Source: Candidatus Auribacterota bacterium
GTDB lineage: Bacteria; Auribacterota; UBA6266
Assembly: GCA_016933315.1 (NCBI GenBank)
Contig: JAFGBE010000087.1
Span: 1-6,813 of the forward strand
Reading direction: 5' to 3'
DNA length: 6,813 nucleotides
Part shown: positions 1-6,673 of the stretch, in pieces
How positions within the stretch are numbered: position 1 is the first letter of the stretch
Layout of the letters: the number at the start of each line of letters is the position of its first letter
Program-made: the position numbers and the translations under genes
The notes under the pieces: generated by a model
Seen by the model: the letters and a program-made list of their open reading frames with translations, nothing else
What the model was told of the DNA's origin: nothing
Database searches by the model: none

Positions 1-2340
1 ATGGTGGTTATTGAGATGAATCCGCGTGTTTCAAGGTCATCGGCTCTTGCTTCCAAGGCGACAGGTTTCCCGATTGCCAAAATCGCGGCAAAGCTGGCTG
101 TCGGTTACAGCCTTGACGAACTGAGAAATGATATTACAAAAGAAACACCTGCTTCCTTTGAACCTGCGCTTGATTATTGCGTCGTAAAAGTTCCGCGTTT
201 TAATTTTGAGAAATTTCCCGAAGCCGATTCCAGGCTTGGGATTTCCATGAAATCGGTCGGAGAGACTATGGCTATAGGCCGGAATTTTAAGGAGGCTCTA
301 CAGAAGGCGTTGAGGGGACTTGAAATAGGAGTCAGCGGGCTTTCCCTTAAAAAAGCGAAAAAATGCGATGAAAGCATGTTGATAGACAGACTCAAAGTGC
401 CCAACCACGAACGTATATTTTTCATTAAGGAAGCTTTGGAAAGAGGTCTCCCCCCGGATAAAATCAATGGTCTTACGGGGATTGACCCGTGGTTTATTGA
501 GAATATCAGGCAAATCGCGGAGTGTGAAAAGATGATAAGAGGAAACAGTATCGAATCCATCGATGCGGATTTGCTGAGATATGCCAAACAGATGGGATTC
601 AGCGATTCCCAGGTAGCGGAACTTACCGGAAGCGATGAAATTACTGTGCGTACAGTGCGCAAAATAAGGGGTGTAAAAGCCGTATTTAAGCTTGTCGATA
701 CATGTGCCGCCGAATTTGAGGCGTACACTCCTTATTATTATTCTACATATGATGAGGAAGATGAAGTGCGGATATCCGGCAAGAAGAAAATAATGATACT
801 CGGCGGCGGGCCTAACCGTATCGGACAGGGCATAGAATTTGACTATTGCTGCTGCCAGGCCGCATTTGCCCTGAAGGAAATAGGGTATGAAACTATTATG
901 GTTAACTCCAATCCTGAAACTGTATCCACGGATTTTGACACTTCCGATAAATTGTATTTCGAGCCTCTGACTTTTGAAGATGTGATGAATATTATTGATT
1001 CCGAGAAACCCGCAGGTGTTATTGTACAGTTCGGCGGACAGACGCCGCTCAACTTAGCCAGAAAACTTCGGAAGGCCGGCGCTCCCATTATTGGAACAAG
1101 CGTAGAATCGATAGACAGGGCCGAAGACAGGGACCAGTTCTCTGAGATGATAGAAAAACTAAAAATTAATCAAGCTCCAAACGGCAGTGCCGAATCCCTG
1201 GATGATGCTGTTCGCCAGGCCAGGAAAATAGGATATCCCGTGCTTGTCAGGCCTTCGTATGTGCTTGGCGGCAGGGCAATGAAGATAGTTTACGGCGATG
1301 AAGACCTGAAAGCTTTCATGGAAGAAGCTGTATCAGCTTCTCCTGAGAAACCTGTATTGATAGATAAATTTATCGAAGATGCAATTGAAGTGGATGTAGA
1401 TGCCGTTTCAGACGGTAAAAATACTTATATCGGAGGCATAATGGAACACATTGAATATGCGGGTATTCATTCGGGTGATTCTGCGTGCGTCCTTCCTCCT
1501 CACACTATAAGTGATATTGTCATAAGGAAGATAGAAGAGAACACAATGGCTATTGCCGCTGAGCTGCAGGTTATAGGGTTGCTTAATATCCAGTATGCTG
1601 TGAAAAAAAATGCAGTGTTTGTTCTTGAAGTGAATCCCAGGGCTTCAAGGACGGTTCCTTTTGTCAGTAAAGCGACCGGTATTCCCCTTGCTAAGATTGC
1701 GGCAAAAATTATGACCGGGGAGAAAATACCCGGAGAACTGTTATCCGGGAAGAAGATCATGGAACATTTTGCCGTAAAAGAATCCGTTTTGCCTTTTTCC
1801 AGGTTTTCAGGTGTCGATGTTGTTCTCGGGCCCGAGATGAAATCGACAGGGGAAGTGATGGGTATAGATAATGATTTCAGTATGGCATTTGCCAAATCAC
1901 AGCTTGCCGCCGGGGTTGGGCTTCCTCTGTCGGGAAAAATTTTTATAAGTGTTGCCGATGAAGATAAAAGGCAGATAATATTTATTGCTAAAAAACTTTT
2001 TGATATGGGTTTTGATGTGTTTGCCACATCGGGTACTGCAAAGGTTTTAAAAACAAACGGCATTAAGACGATTCATGTACACAAGATAGGTTCCCAGGGG
2101 GAGAATGTCCTTGATATAATTAATGCGGGGGATATAAAACTGGTTATTAACACCCCTTCAGGAAAAAAGAGCCAGTCGGATATAAAACCGATACGGAGTG
2201 CTGCTGCCATGCAGGGAATACCGTGTATTACAACTATCCAGGGAGCCCAGGCGGCAGTAAATGCCATTGAGGCAATGAAAATAGGCAGCCTGACCGTAAT
2301 GGCTATACAGGATTACTTAGGGAGGTCTTCCGGGAAATGA
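1..2340 (+). CDS. carB: Carbamoyl-phosphate synthase large subunit, 5'-truncated by the window edge
   Basis: The enzyme makes carbamoyl phosphate from bicarbonate, two ATP and ammonia supplied by the glutaminase subunit CarA, feeding pyrimidine and arginine synthesis in the cytoplasm. The visible 779 residues match the family from about residue 295 of the usual ~1070. They open inside the first ATP-grasp domain with the metal-binding stretch IEMNPRVSRSSALASKATG (E5 and N7). The oligomerisation domain follows (~105-255), then the second ATP-grasp domain (~260-640) with GGGPNRIGQGIEFDYCC, RPSYVLGGRAM, GGIMEHIE and the second metal site LEVNPRASRTVPFVSKATG (E543, N545). The C-terminus (~645-779) is the MGS-like allosteric domain (FATSGTA, VINTPSGKKS), where effectors such as UMP or ornithine act in known enzymes. 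The methionine at position 1 is internal, not the true start. The frame is intact with no missing key motif in the visible part. It overlaps purF by four bases. Confidence 0.97.
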   Translation: MVVIEMNPRVSRSSALASKATGFPIAKIAAKLAVGYSLDELRNDITKETPASFEPALDYCVVKVPRFNFEKFPEADSRLGISMKSVGETMAIGRNFKEALQKALRGLEIGVSGLSLKKAKKCDESMLIDRLKVPNHERIFFIKEALERGLPPDKINGLTGIDPWFIENIRQIAECEKMIRGNSIESIDADLLRYAKQMGFSDSQVAELTGSDEITVRTVRKIRGVKAVFKLVDTCAAEFEAYTPYYYSTYDEEDEVRISGKKKIMILGGGPNRIGQGIEFDYCCCQAAFALKEIGYETIMVNSNPETVSTDFDTSDKLYFEPLTFEDVMNIIDSEKPAGVIVQFGGQTPLNLARKLRKAGAPIIGTSVESIDRAEDRDQFSEMIEKLKINQAPNGSAESLDDAVRQARKIGYPVLVRPSYVLGGRAMKIVYGDEDLKAFMEEAVSASPEKPVLIDKFIEDAIEVDVDAVSDGKNTYIGGIMEHIEYAGIHSGDSACVLPPHTISDIVIRKIEENTMAIAAELQVIGLLNIQYAVKKNAVFVLEVNPRASRTVPFVSKATGIPLAKIAAKIMTGEKIPGELLSGKKIMEHFAVKESVLPFSRFSGVDVVLGPEMKSTGEVMGIDNDFSMAFAKSQLAAGVGLPLSGKIFISVADEDKRQIIFIAKKLFDMGFDVFATSGTAKVLKTNGIKTIHVHKIGSQGENVLDIINAGDIKLVINTPSGKKSQSDIKPIRSAAAMQGIPCITTIQGAQAAVNAIEAMKIGSLTVMAIQDYLGRSSGK
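2321..2326 (+). promoter_or_regulatory. Ribosome-binding site of purF, inside the carB 3' end
   Basis: GGAGGT lies 10 bases before the ATG at 2337 and inside the last codons of carB. It is a near-perfect Shine-Dalgarno sequence. It fixes the purF start, because no in-frame start codon lies just upstream. Its position implies that ribosomes finishing carB help initiation on purF. Confidence 0.8.
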
Positions 2341-3716
2341 AAGAATACTGCGGTGTAGTGGGTGTTTATGGACATAAAGATGCTTCGCAATTGGCATACC
2401 TTTCTCTTTATGCTTTGCAGCATCGGGGTGAGGAGTCCTGCGGCATAACAAGTTACGATGGAAAGAAAATCCATTCCTATAAATCGATGGGTTTAGTGGG
2501 AGATGTCTTCAAGGAGTCTATAATAAAGAAGCTCAAGGGCAGCCTGGCAGTCGGACATGTCAGGTATTCGACTACAGGATCAAGTGATATTAAAAATGCG
2601 CAGCCATTCACCATAAACTATAAAAAAGGCCATATATCTTTGGCTCACAATGGGAATATTACCAATTCAGATGAATTGAGGATGTCCCTTGAAAATAACG
2701 GCTCGATATTTCAGACCACGATGGACAGCGAAATAATCGTGCACCTGCTTGTCCAGGAGCCAAAATTGCCCATTGAGGAGAGATTCAGCAATGTAATGTG
2801 CAAACTTGAAGGGGCTTTTTCCCTGGTGGTCATGGCTGATGACAGTATTTACGGAGTCAGGGATCCTTTCGGCTTCAGGCCGTTATGTATAGGCAAGTTG
2901 GGCGACGCTTATGTGATAGTAAGCGAAACCTGCGCGCTTGACATAACCGGAGCTGAGTATCTGAGGGATATAGAACCGGGGGAAATAGTAAAAATCGACA
3001 AAAAGGGGATAACGTCGCTAAAATATTCGACTGTTATGCCCAAAGCATTCTGTATCTTTGAGAATATATATTTTTCCCGTCCCGACAGCAGGATTTTCGG
3101 GTCAAGTGTTTATCAATCGAGGAAAAATCTGGGAATCCAGCTGGCAAAAGAGCATCCTATGGACGCGGATTTTGTGATGCCTGTACCTGATTCGGGAAAT
3201 GTTGCCGCCATAGGATATGCCGAGGAATCGGGTTTGCCGCTGGAAATGGGTTTTATAAGAAACCATTATATCGGCAGGACTTTTATACAGCCTTCGCAGA
3301 TGTCGCGTGATTTTAAGGTTAAGGTCAAGCTTAACCCCGTAACGGAACTTGTGAAAGACAGAAAAATTGTTATTGTGGAGGATTCGATTGTCCGTGGAAC
3401 TACATCGAAGGGAAGGGTCAGGGCTTTAAGGAAAGCCGGGGCGAAAGAAATACATATGAGAGTCAGCTGCCCGCCGCTGGTTTCACCATGTTATTATGGG
3501 ATAGATTTTCCGACCAGGAAAGAGCTTGTTGCTTCAAATCATTCCGAAAAACAGATTGCCGATTTCATAGGTGTTGATTCCCTGAGGTATCTAAGCCTTA
3601 ACGGTATGCTTAATGCAATGGATGTGGATAGAAACAATTTCTGCACAGCATGTTTTACAGGGAAATACCCGACTTCTTTCAGGAAAAAGCCCCGCAAAAA
3701 CGCTTTTGAAAAGTAA
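2337..3716 (+). CDS. purF: Amidophosphoribosyltransferase (glutamine PRPP amidotransferase)
   Basis: This enzyme catalyses the committed step of purine synthesis: PRPP plus glutamine gives 5-phosphoribosylamine. At 459 residues it is close to the Bacillus-type enzyme. The N-terminal Ntn glutaminase domain begins MKEYCGVVGVYG, with Cys5 the expected nucleophile once a four-residue propeptide is removed. Glutamine-site motifs GHVRYSTTG (73-81) and AHNGNITN (103-110) follow. The C-terminal phosphoribosyltransferase domain has the PRPP loop IVIVEDSIVRGTTSKG (~344-359) and the RNHYIGRTFI segment (308-317). Cysteines at 239 (AFCIFENIYF), 385 (SPCYYGIDFP), 436 and 439 (CTACFTGKYP) match the four 4Fe-4S ligands of the oxygen-sensitive Bacillus-type PurF, so I infer an iron-sulfur enzyme rather than the cluster-free E. 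coli type. The gene overlaps carB by ATGA. No convincing terminator follows it. Confidence 0.97.
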   Translation: MKEYCGVVGVYGHKDASQLAYLSLYALQHRGEESCGITSYDGKKIHSYKSMGLVGDVFKESIIKKLKGSLAVGHVRYSTTGSSDIKNAQPFTINYKKGHISLAHNGNITNSDELRMSLENNGSIFQTTMDSEIIVHLLVQEPKLPIEERFSNVMCKLEGAFSLVVMADDSIYGVRDPFGFRPLCIGKLGDAYVIVSETCALDITGAEYLRDIEPGEIVKIDKKGITSLKYSTVMPKAFCIFENIYFSRPDSRIFGSSVYQSRKNLGIQLAKEHPMDADFVMPVPDSGNVAAIGYAEESGLPLEMGFIRNHYIGRTFIQPSQMSRDFKVKVKLNPVTELVKDRKIVIVEDSIVRGTTSKGRVRALRKAGAKEIHMRVSCPPLVSPCYYGIDFPTRKELVASNHSEKQIADFIGVDSLRYLSLNGMLNAMDVDRNNFCTACFTGKYPTSFRKKPRKNAFEK

Positions 3717-3740
3717 TCCCCTCCCGCGGTAAATTTTAAT

Positions 3741-3769
3741 TTGCAATAACTTTCCGAATGAGTTAAATT
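3741..3769 (+). promoter_or_regulatory. Weak sigma70-like promoter candidate upstream of the exported-protein gene
   Basis: TTGCAA (3741-3746) and TAAATT (3764-3769) are spaced by 17 bases, each matching four of six consensus positions. Initiation would fall near 3776, about 30 bases before the TTG start at 3808. In such AT-rich sequence a match this weak can arise by chance, and read-through from carB-purF is equally possible because no terminator separates them. Confidence 0.25.
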
Positions 3770-3774
3770 TAACT
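3761..3774. repeat. Perfect 14-bp palindrome in the purF-downstream gap
   Basis: AGTTAAATTTAACT reads identically on both strands and does not extend further (flanks G and A). It overlaps the -10 element of the weak promoter candidate, so it could be an operator for a dimeric regulator. It has no spacer for a good RNA loop and no T tract, so it is not a terminator. The composition is all A/T apart from one pair near each end, which lowers its significance. Confidence 0.35.
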
Positions 3775-3795
3775 AGCATTGTTTGACAAAAGTAA

Positions 3796-3801
3796 AAGGA
3801 G
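3796..3801 (+). promoter_or_regulatory. Ribosome-binding site that favours a TTG start
   Basis: AAGGAG lies 6 bases before TTG at 3808 but 18 bases before the first in-frame ATG at 3820. The normal spacing therefore supports TTG as the start codon of the exported-protein gene. Starting at TTG also puts Arg-Lys at the head of the signal peptide, as expected. Confidence 0.65.
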
Positions 3802-3807
3802 AATATC

Positions 3808-4389
3808 TTGAGAAAGATAATGCTTTTTTTACATCTTATTTTATTTTTTTTCTTTTTTTCCCCGAATTCTTTCTGTGAGGTTATCCATTTTAAAAACGGC
3901 CGTTCTATAGAAGGCAAGGTGGTGGATAAGGATAATGATTTTATAAAAATAAGGATAAAAACCGGCGGGGAAATGATCGTGCCTGTTACCATTGTTACAA
4001 AAATCGAAGGTTATGATGAGCAAGCTGTTCCCATAAAAAACAAAATTCCGGAAAAAAGAGCTGAAGATAAATCTTACCCTGAAATAAATAAGGATTATCT
4101 GAAGATAGTGGACAGGATAATGAAGGAAGACGAGAAAAAGCAATATCAGGATGAAGAGTCGGATATTGCGCCGGTCCAATACGACGAAAGCGAAATTTTC
4201 CGGGAAATAGTTATGATGGAGGGAATGCTTGAAGAGGAAGCGAAGCAAATATATCCCGATGACAAAATTAAAAGGCAGGAATATGTAAGTTCTAAAATCG
4301 GAGAAATCGAACAGAAAATCATGGAAAAATATAATATAACGGAAGAAAAACTCGCAGAAATTAAAATTGCCGGCTTGGGTATCGAATAG
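3808..4389 (+). CDS. Exported protein of unknown function with a small N-terminal beta domain and an acidic helical tail
   Basis: I do not recognise a named family. The 193-residue product starts MRKIM, followed by a very hydrophobic core (LFLHLILFFFFF, 6-17) and a plausible signal peptidase I site after SFC (about residue 23). The cysteine is not in a lipobox, since Phe sits at -1. Residues ~24-68 (EVIHFKNGRSIEGKVVDKD, then a GGEMIVPVTIVTKIE strand pattern) resemble the short 'xx-LKNGR-xxGxV' beta domains found after signal peptides in many diderm bacteria, where function is mostly unknown. Residues ~70-130 are a charged, Lys/Glu-rich linker. Residues ~127-190 look helical and acidic, possibly coiled coil. 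The start is TTG, chosen because AAGGAG is six bases upstream; ATG at 3820 is the alternative and would remove only four residues. The gene lies 91 bases after purF and 43 bases before a small membrane gene. I infer a periplasmic location. Confidence 0.75.
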   Translation: MRKIMLFLHLILFFFFFSPNSFCEVIHFKNGRSIEGKVVDKDNDFIKIRIKTGGEMIVPVTIVTKIEGYDEQAVPIKNKIPEKRAEDKSYPEINKDYLKIVDRIMKEDEKKQYQDEESDIAPVQYDESEIFREIVMMEGMLEEEAKQIYPDDKIKRQEYVSSKIGEIEQKIMEKYNITEEKLAEIKIAGLGIE

Positions 4390-4432
4390 GTTGGCGGTTA
4401 AACGAATAGAAACCGGATCTTAAGGGAGGAAA

Positions 4433-4633
4433 ATGAAAAAACTTAAATTGCTGGTCTATGGGGCGGCCGTAATTGTTTTTCTGATCTGCCTATATGTTTT
4501 CTTGCTTGGAAATGAAGTGTTTAAAGGGAATTTCAGCAATGACGGTTTTTCATGGTATTTTCTTGCAAAGGGGATTTTTTGTTCCGTCACATTGTATCTT
4601 CTTTATCTAGTTCTCGAGAAGCTTGCGAAATAA
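4433..4633 (+). CDS. Small two-helix membrane protein, unknown function
   Basis: I do not recognise this 66-residue product. It begins with a lysine-rich MKKLK and has two hydrophobic segments, about 6-27 and 43-62. They are joined by a short polar loop (GNEVFKGNFSNDGF region) and followed by a charged tail EKLAK. By the positive-inside rule I infer a hairpin in the inner membrane with both ends in the cytoplasm and the loop in the periplasm. GGGAGG at 4424-4429 precedes the ATG with a tight three-base spacer. The gene is real rather than random: it has a strong Shine-Dalgarno site, a coherent two-helix pattern, and its stop lies one base before the ATG of the large TPR membrane protein. That arrangement suggests coupled translation and possibly a physical or functional partnership. 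Confidence 0.7.
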   Translation: MKKLKLLVYGAAVIVFLICLYVFLLGNEVFKGNFSNDGFSWYFLAKGIFCSVTLYLLYLVLEKLAK

Positions 4634-4634
4634 C

Positions 4635-6602
4635 ATGATCCAAAGCCTGCGACTTCATTTGCTGCGTTATCCGTTGATATTGTTTGCTTTATGCCTTTTG
4701 GTGTATTGTAATGCCCTGTTTTGCCCTTTTATATGGGACGACGATGTCCTGATTATAGACAATAAGCACAAAGATATATCGGAGGCAAAGGCTTTTTTCG
4801 GATCCGAGTTTTTCAATACGGATATAAGCCGGGATTATCGGGGGCAGGAAGGTTATTACAGACCTTTTGTTCTGATATCCGTATCGTTGGATTATTTATT
4901 TTACGGGCTGTCTCCATGGGGTTATCATCTAACGAACGTTATTATTCATTCTTTTAACTGCATTCTTATTTTTGTTATATTGTTGTTGCTTTCCAGACGT
5001 TTGAATATATCACTTTTTGTGTCCTTGTTGTTTGCCGTTCACCCCATAAATGCAGATGTAGTTTCCTATATAAGCGGACGGACGGACTCCCTATGCCTTC
5101 TGTTTATGCTTTTGTCCCTGTTGTCTTATATGGGGTATTCCCGGCTTAAGGGTCATTATGCCGGCATATTGCTGTTTGTGGTCAGTTTAGTCTTGTTTTT
5201 TGCAAGTTTGTGTTCAAAGGAGAGCGGAGTGGTGCTGCCGCTTATAATAATTGCCTATGAATTTTGTTTCCAGAAAAAGAAAGAAAGCAGGTTAAGCGTT
5301 TTTCTTCCTGAACTTTTTGCCAAGCTTATTCCTTTCGTGATTGTCTTTCTTGTTTATGCTTACCTCAGGGCTTCTGCCCTTAATTCGAAGATAGGATATT
5401 TTACCGTATGGACGGATATGCTTTTTTGGCGCATGTATTCTATGATGCCGGTGCTGCTACACTGGTTCCTGCTGATTATATTTCCGTATCACCTGTATTT
5501 TGAGGATTTTACACAACCCATTGCCTACTGGATGTCGTTTAAGCATATCGCTTCAACAGCGTTTGTCTTGCTGGTTTCCGCGGCGCTTCTGATTAGAGGA
5601 AGGAAAGATAAATTCATGCTCTTCGCGGTATTATGGATTGCTATAACGTTGATTCCGGTTATCCATATAATCCCTGTAAGCCAATATAACATGCTGTTTA
5701 CATCGCAGCATTCCATGTATATTCCATTAATAGGTGTTTTAAGTGCGATAGGCGTTTTTGTATCGGAGTTTTACAGAGCCTCAAGCAAAAAACGGGTTTA
5801 TACGGTTGTTTTTATTGTTATTCTGGCAGTTTTGTCCGCCAGGACTTTTATAAGGACTGAAGACTGGCGTGATCCTGTCAGGTTTTATGAGAAAGAGAAA
5901 AAGATAGCTCCGTTCAGCAGGCGTGTAATTAACAATTTGGGAAATGTGTATTTCAACAGAGGTAAATATGATAAGGCTTACGAACAGTTTAAGCTGCTTG
6001 ATGATCTAAGCAGCGGAGAAAGTATTAAGGCTCGATGGATGTTGGGGCAAATATTTGAGGAAAATGGCCAGACAGGTAAGGCGGAACAGATATTCCAGGA
6101 TATTTTAAAAAGCGACAGTAAATATGCAAAGGCGTATAATAGCCTGGGTTTGCTGTATGATAATAAAGGGGACAAAGATAAGGCGTTGGAGTATTACAGG
6201 TTGTCAATAGAAGCCGATCCCTCTTATCATCTGCCGTATTTCAATATGGGAAGGGTGTTTCATGAGAGGGGTATTTACAGCGAGGCTCTCAAGTATTATT
6301 ACCTGTGCCTTGCGGAAAACCCTTATTATATCCAGGCTGCGGTAAATTCAGGAAATATCTATCTTTCCGCGGGAGATTATAAGAATGCCGTTTCAATGCT
6401 TAAATATGCCGGAAATATTGACAGCTCAGACCCGTATCTGCTGGTGAATATGGCGATATATTACGCCAGGACAAAGGATTATGACAGGGCTCTTAGGGCA
6501 TTGAAAAAGGCTAAGGAGATATGCAGCAAAAGCAAACCGGAACTGGTACCCCAGATAGAAAACATCGAGAGGGAAATGCCGGTTCATCAATCCGGCCGGT
6601 AG
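4635..6602 (+). CDS. TMTC/PMT-like GT-C membrane protein with C-terminal TPR repeats, probable glycosyltransferase
   Basis: The 655-residue product has about 11-12 hydrophobic segments between residues 11 and 405, then about six tandem TPR repeats (~430-632; for example AYNSLGLLYDNKGDKDKALEYY). Its N-terminal half follows the TMTC / PMT-like GT-C pattern. An acidic WDDD (34-37) sits in the first extracytoplasmic loop, where GT-C enzymes carry catalytic or metal-binding aspartates. Next come YYRPFVLISVSLDYLFYGLSP (74-94), GYHLTNVIIHS, and AVHPINADVVSYISGRTD (134-151). Later segments (CSKESGVVLPL, IFPYHLYFEDF, SMYIPLIGV) fit the same family. Known TMTC proteins transfer mannose to proteins from a lipid-linked donor; donor and acceptor here are unknown. 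The TPR part should face the periplasm. I start at ATG 4635, one base after the upstream stop. A TTG at 4623 would add four residues but has GAGAAG only one base before it. Many bacterial members are annotated simply as TPR proteins. Confidence 0.85.
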   Translation: MIQSLRLHLLRYPLILFALCLLVYCNALFCPFIWDDDVLIIDNKHKDISEAKAFFGSEFFNTDISRDYRGQEGYYRPFVLISVSLDYLFYGLSPWGYHLTNVIIHSFNCILIFVILLLLSRRLNISLFVSLLFAVHPINADVVSYISGRTDSLCLLFMLLSLLSYMGYSRLKGHYAGILLFVVSLVLFFASLCSKESGVVLPLIIIAYEFCFQKKKESRLSVFLPELFAKLIPFVIVFLVYAYLRASALNSKIGYFTVWTDMLFWRMYSMMPVLLHWFLLIIFPYHLYFEDFTQPIAYWMSFKHIASTAFVLLVSAALLIRGRKDKFMLFAVLWIAITLIPVIHIIPVSQYNMLFTSQHSMYIPLIGVLSAIGVFVSEFYRASSKKRVYTVVFIVILAVLSARTFIRTEDWRDPVRFYEKEKKIAPFSRRVINNLGNVYFNRGKYDKAYEQFKLLDDLSSGESIKARWMLGQIFEENGQTGKAEQIFQDILKSDSKYAKAYNSLGLLYDNKGDKDKALEYYRLSIEADPSYHLPYFNMGRVFHERGIYSEALKYYYLCLAENPYYIQAAVNSGNIYLSAGDYKNAVSMLKYAGNIDSSDPYLLVNMAIYYARTKDYDRALRALKKAKEICSKSKPELVPQIENIEREMPVHQSGR

Positions 6603-6613
6603 TCTAATAAATA

Positions 6614-6643
6614 TTGAAACACTGTTTATCACTGTGATATAGT
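6614..6643 (+). promoter_or_regulatory. Sigma70-type promoter candidate with extended -10, ahead of the OstA-like gene
   Basis: TTGAAA (6614-6619) and TATAGT (6638-6643) are separated by 18 bases and each matches five of six consensus positions. TGA directly before the -10 gives an extended -10 motif. Transcription would start near 6650, leaving a leader of about 24 bases that carries AGGA at 6665-6668, five bases before the ATG at 6674. This suggests the OstA-like gene has its own promoter, separate from the upstream genes. Confidence 0.5.
6627..6639. promoter_or_regulatory. 13-bp dyad overlapping the -10 region, possible operator
   Basis: TATCAC-T-GTGATA has six-base arms around a single central base. 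It lies between the -35 and -10 elements of the candidate promoter and overlaps the first bases of the -10. A bound dimeric repressor there would block RNA polymerase. As RNA it could form only a five-pair A/U-rich stem with a CUG loop before a T6 run at 6645-6650, so it is a poor terminator. Confidence 0.35.
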
Positions 6644-6673
6644 CTTTTTTCGAATATCATTTATAGGATATAT

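Noticed and set aside
1..3. ATG at the first base as the start of a short carB or a split carB gene
   Set aside because: The sequence begins in the middle of the first ATP-grasp domain at its metal-binding site. Known split carB genes break near the middle of the protein, not here. The window edge simply falls at an internal methionine.
174..728. Long minus-strand open frames under carB, such as this one and 1500-2063
   Set aside because: They mirror the conserved coding frame of carB, lack good ribosome-binding sites and show no recognisable domain.
3783..3788. Consensus -35 TTGACA just before the exported-protein gene
   Set aside because: A matching -10 would fall at or beyond the ribosome-binding site and start codon, with no good -10 sequence there.
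3864..3878. Lipoprotein signal (cysteine at residue 23 of the exported protein)
   Set aside because: The residues before the cysteine (N-S-F) do not fit a lipobox, since -1 is Phe and -3 is Asn. A signal peptidase I site is more likely.
3591..4248. Minus-strand open frames across the purF end and the exported-protein gene
   Set aside because: Their composition reflects the reverse complement of A-rich coding sequence (runs of Phe, Ile and Leu), and the plus-strand genes with Shine-Dalgarno sites explain the region.
6578..6596. Terminator hairpin at the end of the TMTC-like gene (GCCGG, nine-base loop, CCGGC)
   Set aside because: The stem lies within the coding region and no T tract follows it; the next T run (6645-6650) is about 50 bases further on.
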